This document shows positions 18,316 to 26,386 of a stretch of DNA of 64,000 nt, one piece after another. A program made the position numbers and the translations under genes. The stretch is from Paenibacillus oenotherae. Its GTDB lineage: Bacteria; Bacillota; Bacilli; Paenibacillales; Paenibacillaceae. Positions within the stretch are counted from its first letter, which is position 1. Each line of letters starts with the position of its first letter. The stretch lies in NCBI RefSeq assembly GCF_019443105.1, contig NZ_JAHZIJ010000003.1, positions 62,001-126,000 on the forward strand, read 5' to 3'. The notes beneath the pieces were generated by a model. It was not told the origin of the DNA. It made no database searches and was given only the letters and a program-made list of their open reading frames with translations.

Positions 18316-19098
18316 GTGAAGCTTCAGGGCAGGACGGCATTAATTACAGGCAGCGCCAAAGGCCTGGGCAAAATGACTGCACTTGCACTTGCACAAATGG
18401 GATGCGATATTGTATTGAACTATGTCTCCAGCGAGCAGGAGGCAGCGGGCTTGGCAAAGGATATTGAGCGCCTTGGCGTAAGAGCGACTGCTGTGCGCGC
18501 GGATATTTCGGAGCGCTCCGATGTCGAGCGTCTGGCGCTGGAAGCGAGTCGCTGGTCCGCAACGGGCGGGATCGATATTCTCGTCAACAATGCGGGGCCA
18601 TTCATTCGGGAACGGAAATTGTTCGCCGATTATGCGGTTGAGGACATTATCGGGCTTGTGAATGGCAATCTGCTCGGTGTCATGCTGCTGGACCATAAGC
18701 TGCTCCCAGGCATGAGGGAGCGGAAGTGGGGACGGATCATCCACTTTGGCTTCGGTCATGCCGGAGAGGGCCGGGCATGGCCGCACAGGGCTGTCTATGC
18801 TACAGCGAAGACCGGACTTGTCTCGTTTACGAAGACATTGGCGGTGGAGGAAGCGGGTAACGGGATTACGGTACATATGGTTTGCCCCGGCGATATCAGG
18901 GGACTCAATAAGGAACGGACGATAGCGGACGTCCTTGGCGAGCTGGATGAGGAGACGCCGCGTATCCGTCCGGGCAGCGGCGAGGATATAGCTCGTGTGA
19001 TCTCCTTCCTCTGTCTGCCACAATCAGATTACTTGACCGGTAATATTATTGATGTTACCGGAGGCTTTGATCCCATCAAGAACACGATAAGAGATTAA
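18316..19098 (+). CDS. Short-chain dehydrogenase/reductase (FabG-like), catalytic Ser apparently missing
   Basis: 260-residue Rossmann-fold oxidoreductase. Cofactor loop G-S-A-K-G-L-G, L-V-N-N-A-G and the Y-A-T-A-K active-site segment are present, and the C-terminus ends in the usual L-T-G-N-I-I-D-V-T-G-G. The strand that normally ends in Ser about 13 residues before the Tyr reads I-I-H-F-G-F-G-H, without Ser, so classical catalysis is doubtful. GTG start has GAGGAGGG six bases upstream. Resembles Bacillus YtkK-type FabG homologues. Substrate unknown. Confidence 0.9.
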   Translation: MKLQGRTALITGSAKGLGKMTALALAQMGCDIVLNYVSSEQEAAGLAKDIERLGVRATAVRADISERSDVERLALEASRWSATGGIDILVNNAGPFIRERKLFADYAVEDIIGLVNGNLLGVMLLDHKLLPGMRERKWGRIIHFGFGHAGEGRAWPHRAVYATAKTGLVSFTKTLAVEEAGNGITVHMVCPGDIRGLNKERTIADVLGELDEETPRIRPGSGEDIARVISFLCLPQSDYLTGNIIDVTGGFDPIKNTIRD

Positions 19099-19131
19099 CA
19101 GCTGCCGAGCCAGTATCCGCACTTAAACAGA

Positions 19132-19190
19132 AAAAGAGTCTTACCGACTCCGACGCAGCAAGCGCCTGGAGATCCGGCAAGACTCTTTAT
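19132..19190. terminator. Bidirectional terminator between the SDR gene and yutI
   Basis: Arms AAAGAGTCTT and AAGACTCTTT with further pairing inside, a T-rich end on the plus strand and A-rich start serving the convergent minus-strand gene. Confidence 0.88.
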
Positions 19191-19211
19191 TGTTATTGTA
19201 AGGCTGCTTGC

Positions 19212-19457
19212 TTAGAATACTTGCATAACCTCTTGTACGCCTTCGACTTCTTCCAGCAGCGCACGCTCGATACCCGCTTTAAGCGTAATTGTCGAGCTCG
19301 GGCAACTGCCGCAAGCGCCAACCAAACGCAGCTTGACGATACCGTCTTCTACGTCAACGAGCTCAACATCGCCGCCATCGCGCTGCAGGAACGGACGGAG
19401 CTTGTCAAGAACGTCTAACACTTCATCGTACATGGTGCTTTGTGCATTCTCACTCAT
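19212..19457 (-). CDS. NifU C-terminal-like Fe-S scaffold/carrier (YutI-like)
   Basis: 81-residue cytoplasmic protein made of a single NifU C-terminal (Nfu) domain: [10 protein letters not shown] and the cluster-binding G-A-C-G-S-C-P-S-S with its C-x-x-C. Nfu proteins carry 4Fe-4S clusters to client enzymes. ATG at 19457 is chosen because AAGGAG lies 10 bases upstream; an in-frame TTG at 19466 abuts that site. The neighbours YuzB, the YutJ-like flavoprotein and YutM reproduce a Bacillus cluster. Confidence 0.93.
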   Translation of the reverse strand: MSENAQSTMYDEVLDVLDKLRPFLQRDGGDVELVDVEDGIVKLRLVGACGSCPSSTITLKAGIERALLEEVEGVQEVMQVF

Positions 19458-19539
19458 TGCAATCAACTCCTTTCTCCCCTATTATAGTACAAAGCGAAGT
19501 AATTGAAAATGGATGTCAATTAAAACAGGGTGATTATAC

Positions 19540-19812
19540 ATGTTAAAACCAATTATTGAATTCTGTGCAAGCAATATGCATCACGGGACAGGACGAATTA
19601 TGAAGCAGCTGGAAGAGAATCCGGAGCTGGATGTCATCGAATACGGCTGCCTGGGCAATTGCGGTGAATGCTATCTGTTTCCCTTCGGCCTGGTTAATGG
19701 CGAGATTATAGCCGCAGAGACGGCCGATGGGCTGCTGGAGCGCATTATGGAGGTTGTCGAGGAGCAGCGTGCCGAGCGCGAAGCGCTGGACCGTCTCATC
19801 GATGATATGTAA
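19540..19812 (+). CDS. YuzB family protein (DUF1450)
   Basis: 90-residue small protein. Starts L-K-P-I-I-E-F-C-A-S-N and has Y-G-C-L-G-N-C-G-E-C, the Cys-rich segment of DUF1450. The spacing of cysteines suggests a metal or Fe-S site, and the fold is reported as thioredoxin-like for related proteins, but no activity is established. Sits between yutI and the yutJ-like gene as in Bacillus. Its start lies 82 bases from the divergent yutI start, so the two share a promoter region. Confidence 0.9.
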   Translation: MLKPIIEFCASNMHHGTGRIMKQLEENPELDVIEYGCLGNCGECYLFPFGLVNGEIIAAETADGLLERIMEVVEEQRAEREALDRLIDDM

Positions 19813-19866
19813 GCATGCTCTGCTCCAGCAGCTGCACACCAGCTAGTTGAGTAGCCAAAATGATGC

Positions 19867-20934
19867 TTATCCAAAATGATGCTTCGACATCCATAGCACG
19901 CCGCTCTTGAGCACACGCGGTACCCGGCCCATAATCGACGTGCGTCCCATTAAGCCGAAGCCTGCTTTTTTGCCGAGCGAGCCCAGTACGCCCTTGAGCT
20001 TGATTTGCGACAGCCGCGGCGTTTTGCCAGCCCAGACCGCTTGCATCACCTCTGCCACCTGCTTGCCTTGTGCCTCGGCTGCCTGAGCGCTTGGCGAGAA
20101 TGGCAGGGAGGAGCAGTCGCCGATCACGAATACGTCTGTGTGCTCCGGCAGCTGATGATATTCGTTGACAATAAGCCGTCCTTGATTGTCCTTGGGAAGA
20201 TTCATCCGCTGCACGATCGGCACGGGCTGAATGCCCGCAGTCCATACGGTAACGTCTGTCGCAATGGTCACCGGCTTATGGGCGTCATACAGCGCGCCTT
20301 CCTCCAGCTTGAAGAGGGACACGTTGCCCCACATCTCCACCTCATGCTCCAGAAACCACGAAGAGACATATTCCTGCAGCTTGCCGGGAAAAGCGGACAG
20401 GATCGACGGACCGCGATCCAGAATACGGATGTTAAGATCCGGTCTGCTCTCACGCAGCTCGGAAGCAATCTCTACACCGCTAAGACCTCCGCCAACGATT
20501 GTCACTTGACCGTACGCCTTCACATCATTGACCGCCAAATAGGTTTTGCGGGTGGAGGACAACGTCTGAATGCTGTTGGAATACAGCTCGGCGCCCTCGA
20601 TTCCGTGATACTTGTCGGTACAGCCGAGGGCAACGACCAGCCAGTCATACTCAAGCGGATCCTGTCCGGCAATCTGAATATGCTTGGCTGACAAATTAAT
20701 ATCCGTCACTTCACCATAGGTAATAATCAAGCGCGGATCATAAGGGAAATTGACGCGCAGATCAACATCAGCGGAGGTACCTGCGACAAGCGAATAATAT
20801 TCCGTCTTTAACCCTTGATGCGGCATTCTGTCGATAAGCACGATAACGGTATCATCGGGAAGGTCGCCCTCCAGCAGCTCATGAGCTACTGTAAGGCCGC
20901 CGTAGCCGCCGCCCAGAATAACAAAACGCTTCAT
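19867..20934 (-). CDS. NDH-2-like FAD/NAD(P)H oxidoreductase (YutJ-like)
   Basis: 355-residue pyridine-nucleotide-disulfide oxidoreductase. N-terminal FAD loop V-I-L-G-G-G-Y-G-G, second dinucleotide loop V-T-I-V-G-G-G-L-S-G-V-E-I-A, T-V-W-T-A-G-I-Q and the FAD-closing V-F-V-I-G-D-C-S. This pattern is that of type II NADH dehydrogenases, which pass electrons from NADH to menaquinone at the membrane. ATG at 20934 (AAGGTT 10 bases before) is preferred over TTG at 20946. The family also includes non-respiratory members, so the electron acceptor is inferred. Confidence 0.9.
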   Translation of the reverse strand: MKRFVILGGGYGGLTVAHELLEGDLPDDTVIVLIDRMPHQGLKTEYYSLVAGTSADVDLRVNFPYDPRLIITYGEVTDINLSAKHIQIAGQDPLEYDWLVVALGCTDKYHGIEGAELYSNSIQTLSSTRKTYLAVNDVKAYGQVTIVGGGLSGVEIASELRESRPDLNIRILDRGPSILSAFPGKLQEYVSSWFLEHEVEMWGNVSLFKLEEGALYDAHKPVTIATDVTVWTAGIQPVPIVQRMNLPKDNQGRLIVNEYHQLPEHTDVFVIGDCSSLPFSPSAQAAEAQGKQVAEVMQAVWAGKTPRLSQIKLKGVLGSLGKKAGFGLMGRTSIMGRVPRVLKSGVLWMSKHHFG

Positions 20935-20973
20935 AAACGATCCCAACCTTCTGAAAGTACGTATTATGTATTC

Positions 20974-21005
20974 CAGGCGTCAGACGAATGACTGTCTGAC
21001 GCCTG
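20974..21005 (-). terminator. Perfect-arm hairpin between mqnE and the yutJ-like gene
   Basis: Arms CAGGCGTCAGAC and GTCTGACGCCTG around an eight-base loop, five bases after the mqnE stop. It lacks a T-run, so it may mark the mRNA 3' end or attenuate readthrough into the next gene. Confidence 0.55.
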
Positions 21006-21009
21006 TTTA

Positions 21010-22113
21010 CTACTCATATATCTTGACTTCATTATAGAACGTATCGCGTTCGACAGGAATGCGCCCTGCGCCCTTCACAAGCCAGATGAGATCCTCGCGG
21101 GTAATGCCTTCCGGCGTCAAGGCTCCTGCAGCGTGGCTGATCCGTTCCTTTACAATAGTGCCATGCACATCCGATGCGCCCATCGTCAGCGATACTTGAG
21201 TGAGCTGAGTGCCGATATTAATAAAGTATGCCTTAATGTGCTGGAAATTATCGAGCATTAATCTGCTGATCGCAATTGTTTTCAGATCCTCGAAGGCAGA
21301 GTTGCGACGGCGTATGCCGGCTTTGGGACTGATTGGCTGCATGGACAGCGGGATGAACACGAGAAATCCATTCGTCTCATCCTGAAGCTCGCGAATTTGG
21401 AGCATATGGTTGATGCGGTCGGCATGCTTCTCCACTGAGCCGTACAGCATCGTCGTATGCGTCCGCAGACCAAGGCTGTGGGCTGTACGATGGACGTCCA
21501 GATACTGCGAAACATCAGCTTTGTCCACACGCATTTTTTTGCGATACTCATCAGACAGAATTTCTGCGCCGCCGCCGGTCAGACTCTTGAGACCTGCCTT
21601 GATAAGCTCTTGAAGCACCTCGCGATAGCTAAGCCCGCTGATGCGCGAGAAGAAGTCGATTTCGGCTGCTGTGTAAGCTTTAAGCGTAACTTCAGGATAG
21701 CGCTCATGTAATGCTTTTAACGAATCTACATAATATTGAAACGGCACATGCGGATTATGTCCGCCGACAATATGGAATTCCCGCACGCCAGGGTGAAAAT
21801 GCTGCTCCACATATGCGATCATCTCTGCGCCGGAGAGGGTGTAAGAGCCTTCCTCGCCCTCATCCTTGCGGAAATTGCAGAACGCGCAGTGTGCTTCGCA
21901 GACATTGGTGAAGTACAAGCTCATATTTTCGATAAAATAAACCTTGCGGCCGTTCTTGCGCAGATTAGCTTCGTTCGCCATTTGGCCGATTGTCAGCAGG
22001 TCGTCGGAGCGGTATAGAAATTCTCCATCCTCCCGGGTCAGACGCTCGCCGTTGCGCACTTTCTCTACAATGTCCTGCATTTGTTTGCTTTCTGTTGGAA
22101 TAATTACGTTCAT
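21010..22113 (-). CDS. mqnE: Aminofutalosine synthase MqnE (radical SAM)
   Basis: Radical S-adenosylmethionine enzyme that joins 3-[(1-carboxyvinyl)oxy]benzoate to adenosine, giving aminofutalosine, in the alternative menaquinone pathway. 367 residues, the normal size. Radical SAM cluster ligands C-E-A-H-C-A-F-C at 72-79, followed by V-G-G-H-N-P and the L-T-G-G-G-A-E-I-L segment of the MqnE/CofH group. ATG has AGGAGG eight bases before it. CofH and MqnC are close relatives, but the overall sequence and length fit MqnE best. No other mqn gene except a possible UbiD-type decarboxylase lies in the window. Confidence 0.88.
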   Translation of the reverse strand: MNVIIPTESKQMQDIVEKVRNGERLTREDGEFLYRSDDLLTIGQMANEANLRKNGRKVYFIENMSLYFTNVCEAHCAFCNFRKDEGEEGSYTLSGAEMIAYVEQHFHPGVREFHIVGGHNPHVPFQYYVDSLKALHERYPEVTLKAYTAAEIDFFSRISGLSYREVLQELIKAGLKSLTGGGAEILSDEYRKKMRVDKADVSQYLDVHRTAHSLGLRTHTTMLYGSVEKHADRINHMLQIRELQDETNGFLVFIPLSMQPISPKAGIRRRNSAFEDLKTIAISRLMLDNFQHIKAYFINIGTQLTQVSLTMGASDVHGTIVKERISHAAGALTPEGITREDLIWLVKGAGRIPVERDTFYNEVKIYE

Positions 22114-22227
22114 GAGGACTGCCTCCTAATCCATCACCGGCGTTGTCTTGCGGGTCCGGTTAATGTTGTAAGTAGTGATCTATGCTTTTCCATGTGCTGC
22201 ACTGGAGTGCTGGACGTGGATAGGAAT

Positions 22228-22246
22228 AAAGTACCAATCGTACTTT
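22228..22246 (-). promoter_or_regulatory. Inverted repeat upstream of mqnE, possible operator
   Basis: Seven-base perfect arms AAAGTAC/GTACTTT with a five-base centre. On the minus strand it would fall between TTCACA and a weak TATTCC at promoter spacing. Regulator unknown. Confidence 0.4.
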
Positions 22247-22378
22247 GTGAAAAAAATAACTTGCGTATTCTGTGAATGCTGTCGATCAAGCAAGACTGTC
22301 CTTATTATAAACCTCAAAGTCAAGAGCGGCAACTAGAAAAGGAAGGCGGGGCTGAGTGCAGGGCGAGTCGTCCGTCTC

Positions 22379-22407
22379 TTGAGCGGAATTGTGAAGTGGA
22401 GTATACT
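22379..22407 (+). promoter_or_regulatory. Sigma-A promoter of the IscA-like gene
   Basis: TTGAGC (22379-22384), 17-base spacer, TATACT (22402-22407), 71 bases before the start codon. Confidence 0.7.
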
Positions 22408-22478
22408 ATAGGAAATAGAGCTTATGCGTGAAGTAACCGATTGCGGATATCCGCATGATTTAGAAGGAGGGAATAACA

Positions 22479-22841
22479 ATGATTAATATTAGCGAATCAG
22501 CGAATGAGAAGATAAAAGAAATGCTCGCGCAGGAGGAAACACCGAATTTGTTTCTGCGTGTAGGGGTTAAGGAAGGCGGCTGCAGCGGCTTCTCGTACGG
22601 AATGGGCTTTGATGACGAGGAGAACGAGGGCGACAAAGTATTCGAGATGAGCGGACTCAAGGTTGTCGTCGATAATGACAGCATGAAATATTTGAACGGC
22701 CTTGAGATCGATTTCAAGGAGTCGGCCATGGGCGGGGGGTTCACGATCGAGAATCCTAACGCCTCCGCAACATGCGGCTGCGGCTCGTCGTTCCGCACAG
22801 CGACGGATGCAGGCAAGCCGAGCGAAGCTGGGGAATGTTAA
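22479..22841 (+). CDS. A-type Fe-S carrier, HesB/IscA family (YutM-like)
   Basis: 120-residue cytoplasmic Fe-S cluster carrier. The three conserved cysteines are present: one in E-G-G-C-S-G-F and two in the C-G-C-G-S-S-F end segment. Length equals Bacillus YutM. A-type carriers deliver clusters to apoproteins, possibly with the Nfu protein 3 kb away. ATG follows AGAAGGAGGG. A C-terminal extension of about 15 residues with a final Cys is slightly unusual. Followed by a very strong terminator. Confidence 0.94.
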   Translation: MINISESANEKIKEMLAQEETPNLFLRVGVKEGGCSGFSYGMGFDDEENEGDKVFEMSGLKVVVDNDSMKYLNGLEIDFKESAMGGGFTIENPNASATCGCGSSFRTATDAGKPSEAGEC

Positions 22842-22884
22842 TTTGAGCGGCACCAGCCCTCGAATTCAGGGCTGATGAACACGA

Positions 22885-22935
22885 CCTTCTGTAAATTGTA
22901 TGTGGCAAACATACAACTTACAGAAGGTTTTTTTT
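22885..22935 (+). terminator. Strong terminator after the IscA-like gene
   Basis: Nineteen-base arms CCTTCTGTAA.../...TTACAGAAGG with one mismatch, followed by eight T. Confidence 0.95.
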
Positions 22936-23020
22936 GTCCAGATGAACAGGATAGATATAAAAGGGGATGCGAGCGTTCCAAACGATAAAGCAGCGATGAG
23001 TTCGACTGGCAGGCAGAGAA

Positions 23021-23176
23021 GAAAGCCTGCGCAAGCGCAGGCATTTCGGTTGAAAATAGCCATATATGGTAGAATTCCTGCGTAAATGCAGGAATATATG
23101 ATGGATTTGACCGATAGAGAGGGAATATGGAGAAATTCATGCGCTTTAGCAGGCATTTGGTCTTCAGCAGGCAGGG
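23021..23176 (+). repeat. Interspersed palindromic element, copy B (short)
   Basis: Carries the first three CCTGC...GCAGG palindromes, the TTGACCGATAGAGAG core and the GCAGGCATT segment, but lacks the fourth palindrome. Lies in the convergent gap between the IscA-like gene and tdk, just upstream of copy C. Confidence 0.85.
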
Positions 23177-23232
23177 GGAGCCAATGCCTACAAAATAAGC
23201 CAATCAGAAATCTCTGACTGACCTAATAATAC

Positions 23233-23420
23233 GAAAGCCTGCATAAGTGCAGCAATTTCCGGTGCATAGAGCCCAAAGTGGAAGAATGCCTGCGATGGTG
23301 CAGGAATATATGGCGATGGTGGCCGACAGAGAGAAAATTACGCAAAATTGCTGCACTCTGGCAGGCATTCGAACTTGAGCAGGGCGGAATGGTGAAAAGC
23401 CTGCGCTTTCGCAGGAAAGT
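23233..23420 (+). repeat. Interspersed palindromic element, copy C
   Basis: Full-length copy with four palindromes, the last being CCTGCGCTTTCGCAGG. Same orientation as copy B, 56 bases downstream of it. Ends 26 bases from the tdk stop. Confidence 0.85.
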
Positions 23421-23445
23421 TCAGACTTCTCCAGCATTCTTTACG

Positions 23446-24087
23446 TTACGCCTCGCGAAACGCCCCGTTATAACAGCGCCGACATACCGGCTTGTAGTCC
23501 TCATTGCCGCCGATCTGGATTTGCTCGCCTGCATTAACGGGCTGTCCGTCGCGGAAGCGGATGACCATGGTTGCTTTGCGGTCGCAGTACCAGCAGATGG
23601 TTTTGATTTCTTCGATCTTGTCAGCCTGTACGAGCAGATGGTAGCTGCCCTCGAACAGCTGATTTTGAAAATCATTTTTCAAACCAAAGGCCATGACCGG
23701 AATATTCAGCTCATCCACCACACGGGTCAATTCCTCGATATGATGCTTCTTCAGGAACTGGGCTTCATCGATGAGCACGCAGTAAATTTTTGGCGCTGCC
23801 GCTGCTGTATCCGCTACTGTACCCGCCGCATCGGCATTCACCGTCGCCGCTGGCAAGGCCGAGTGAGCTCTAACGCGCTCATAAAGATCGGTATCATCAT
23901 CAACGGGAATGGCTGCCCGCTCGAACCCGACACGGGAGCCGATCAGCTCCTGCGTACCCCTCCCGCTTATGGATGGCGAGAAGATAAGGACGGACTTGCC
24001 CTGTTCCTCGTAATTGTGAGCCACTTTAATAATTTCGAATGATTTGCCGCTGTTCATCGTGCCGTATTTGTAGTATAGCTGCGCCAA
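23446..24087 (-). CDS. tdk: Thymidine kinase
   Basis: Cytosolic salvage enzyme phosphorylating thymidine to dTMP. 213 residues from a TTG start at 24087 with GGAGGAGA ten bases before; the longer frame to 24225 adds a Gly-rich stretch unlike the family. P-loop G-T-M-N-S-G-K-S at 9-16, Walker B-like V-L-I-D-E-A-Q-F, and the zinc lasso Cys pairs C-W-Y-C and C-R-R-C. An Ala/Val/Asp-rich insert ([13 protein letters not shown]) precedes the Walker B strand, where other enzymes are shorter. Confidence 0.94.
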   Translation of the reverse strand: MAQLYYKYGTMNSGKSFEIIKVAHNYEEQGKSVLIFSPSISGRGTQELIGSRVGFERAAIPVDDDTDLYERVRAHSALPAATVNADAAGTVADTAAAAPKIYCVLIDEAQFLKKHHIEELTRVVDELNIPVMAFGLKNDFQNQLFEGSYHLLVQADKIEEIKTICWYCDRKATMVIRFRDGQPVNAGEQIQIGGNEDYKPVCRRCYNGAFREA

Positions 24088-24286
24088 TGAAATTCTCCTC
24101 CAGTAAACTTCCTTAATTCTGCTCTCCATTATAGCAAACAACAGCCCCGCAAAAAGCCCAAATTGAAAATGGCCACCACCGCCATCACCACCGCCACTGC
24201 CACCGCTCTGGCGATATACAGCCATGCGTTATGTCGCTACATCACTATGTCACCAAGCGCCCCACCGGCGCATAGGTTGTACAAGC

Positions 24287-24334
24287 AGCGAAAGCCCCTG
24301 ATCCGCTCCGCTAGGAAGGGGTCAGGGGGCTGAA
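24287..24334 (-). terminator. Candidate terminator of the histidine kinase gene
   Basis: AGCCCCCTGACC pairs with GGATCAGGGGCT, followed on the minus strand by TTTCG. T-run is short, so moderate support. Confidence 0.55.
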
Positions 24335-24347
24335 GGACATTGCATCG

Positions 24348-26294
24348 CTAGTGCATATTGTTCTTTACGGGAAGGATTAGTGTCAGCACGCAGCCGCTTG
24401 CTCCGGGATCGATGCGCAGTGTGCCGCCCAGCTGCTGCACGCGATCCTCCATAGCCTTGAGTCCGAAGCCGAATTCGGCTTTCGTATAAGGCAGGCCGTT
24501 ATTGCTGAGCTGGAAGGACAGCAGTTGATTGCGATAGGTGAGCTGAAAGGTGAACCGGTCGCATTTGCCGTGGCGGATGCCATTGGTCAGGCCTTCCTGA
24601 AGGGCGTGGTACAGCACTCTTTTCTGGAAAATCGTCAGTCCCTCCGGCAGCGCTTCGAGCTCCTTCTCCACAATGATTCCCGTTGCAGCGGCCGTCTCCG
24701 CGATCAGCTTATCCATCGCACCCAGCAGATCATAATCGGCGGGATCCTCCTGAAGAAGCCGTACGGAGCCGCGGATCTCATCCAATCCTTTGCGCACGAG
24801 CTGCTGGGATGCTTCGAACTTGCTAAGGGCCAGCTCCTTGTCCTTGTCCATCAGCCGCTTGGCGGCCTCGATCTGCACAATTGTCGCTGTCAGCGTGTGG
24901 CCTACCGTATCATGGATCGTATAGGCGATTCGCTGCCGCTCCTCCATGACCAGCGTTGCCGCTGTTGCTTCAGCAGAGTCCCGCATGGATTCCGTTAGCC
25001 GCAGATGCGTATCCTCCAGCTCTGCTGTCCGCTGCTGCACCATATCCTCAAGCGACCGATTAAACGTCTCAAGCTGCCGGTTGACGGATTCATAACGGCC
25101 ATACAGCACCCGCACAAAGCAGATCATAAGCAGAAAGATGCTCCAGAACAGCAGTGTATTATTCCAGAACAGCAGCGGCGGGAACAATCCTGCCAGCATA
25201 TCGTAGTAGGCGGGCAAAGAGGTAGACATAATATGCAGCAGCGCATTAATCGTAACAATGGCAAAACCGGCCATCATCCAGCTGTTCTCCACCTCGTCGT
25301 ACTTGCGGTAAGCGCGATAGATCGTTCTTGTAACGGCTGCGAAGACGATGAGGAACAGGGGCGGAAAATAGGTCATCAGCAGCAAATAATACAGATAAGG
25401 CGAGACGAGTGACGACACTGCAGTAAGCAGCGAGAAGGCAAGCAAGCCCCAGCGCAGGTATCGATGTGTTCGCGGATACAGCTCCGGATACAACCGTTCC
25501 ACAAATCCGACAAAGGCGAACACGCAGAATGGCAGTGCGATGTCATGGAGATAGGAGAACCAGGTGCTGTCCACGAAAAGCTTGAATGACTGATTGCGGA
25601 CAAGCGAAGCATACCCGGCCGTAAAGGCGAACATGAATAAGTAGATGTAAGCAGACTCTCTTCTAGTGAAACAGAAGAAAAGAGCGGCAATGGCACAGAA
25701 GATGAATAATGCCGCAAGCATATAATTGCCGAGCTCGAATCTGATCATGAAATATAGTACATCCTCCGGCTGGTCGATTGCCAAATAGGGCAGCGGAACC
25801 TTCATGCCCGATGTATCCAGCCAGAGCGTAAGGTCTTTGCCCATCAGCTTGGAATCGGCAGGTATCAGATGCCAATTGTAATACGGATTAACCGGAGCAT
25901 CCGTGTTGGTTGTGTCGAAGCGATACAATTCCTGACCATCGACATAAAGGCGGAAGTAGTTGACGATGCGCACATAGATGGAAGGGTTGAGCTGCCAGCT
26001 CTCCTTCACCGGCGTGTACTTGAGCCAGTATCGTCCCGGCGGGAGAAGTCCGTCATAATGAGGAAACATCTCCCTCACCTTCATCCAATGCGTACCGGAA
26101 GGAGTGCCGGTCGCATGGTCTGGAGGTGCGGAAGATGATTCGGCAATTCTTACCTTTTCCATTAAGATGGGGGCGGGGCGGCTGTTATCGGACACGACGT
26201 AGTTTTGTGCGACCGCAATAGCGAACAGCACGAGTGTTAACGCTGCCATGAGATAGGGAAGCCGATATCTTTTGGGCCATTTCGCGAGGTTCAA
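24348..26294 (-). CDS. Sensor histidine kinase, 7TM type with N-terminal extracytoplasmic domain
   Basis: 648 residues: N-terminal membrane segment (about 14-30), an extracytoplasmic beta-rich domain (about 35-185, including Y-V-R-I-V-N-Y-F-R-L-Y-V-D-G), a block of about seven membrane segments (187-400), a coiled coil, a HisKA_3 helix and an HATPase domain with a degraded N-box (H-A-L-Q-E-G-L-T-N-G-I-R-H). Phospho-acceptor His461 lies in Y-T-I-H-D-T-V-G-H. This 7TMR-DISM-like layout senses extracellular ligands, often carbohydrates. Lies 92 bases downstream of its NarL-type regulator in the same direction. Signal unknown. Confidence 0.92.
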   Translation of the reverse strand: MNLAKWPKRYRLPYLMAALTLVLFAIAVAQNYVVSDNSRPAPILMEKVRIAESSSAPPDHATGTPSGTHWMKVREMFPHYDGLLPPGRYWLKYTPVKESWQLNPSIYVRIVNYFRLYVDGQELYRFDTTNTDAPVNPYYNWHLIPADSKLMGKDLTLWLDTSGMKVPLPYLAIDQPEDVLYFMIRFELGNYMLAALFIFCAIAALFFCFTRRESAYIYLFMFAFTAGYASLVRNQSFKLFVDSTWFSYLHDIALPFCVFAFVGFVERLYPELYPRTHRYLRWGLLAFSLLTAVSSLVSPYLYYLLLMTYFPPLFLIVFAAVTRTIYRAYRKYDEVENSWMMAGFAIVTINALLHIMSTSLPAYYDMLAGLFPPLLFWNNTLLFWSIFLLMICFVRVLYGRYESVNRQLETFNRSLEDMVQQRTAELEDTHLRLTESMRDSAEATAATLVMEERQRIAYTIHDTVGHTLTATIVQIEAAKRLMDKDKELALSKFEASQQLVRKGLDEIRGSVRLLQEDPADYDLLGAMDKLIAETAAATGIIVEKELEALPEGLTIFQKRVLYHALQEGLTNGIRHGKCDRFTFQLTYRNQLLSFQLSNNGLPYTKAEFGFGLKAMEDRVQQLGGTLRIDPGASGCVLTLILPVKNNMH

Positions 26295-26386
26295 GAGAGG
26301 TCTCCTTTAGCTTACCCGAACGGGATATCCGGATAATGATAACGTTATTGTAGTCAATCGGCTGTTGGCTTGAATAGTGACTGGCG

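Larger units (their letters stand above)
22114..22478. other. Divergent promoter region of mqnE and yutM
   Basis: 365 bases without a gene. It holds an inverted repeat AAAGTAC-N5-GTACTTT (22228-22246) on the mqnE side, a good plus-strand promoter (22379-22407) for the IscA-like gene, and a 14-base palindrome TGCGGATATCCGCA (22443-22456) in its 5' leader. Confidence 0.6.

Noticed and set aside
22980-23420. CRISPR-like appearance of repeated CCTGC...GCAGG units
   Set aside because: Units differ in sequence and spacing, the parts between them are conserved between copies rather than unique, and no cas gene is near.
24088-24225. N-terminal extension of thymidine kinase
   Set aside because: The extra residues are Gly-rich and unlike the family, while a TTG with a strong ribosome site gives the standard start.
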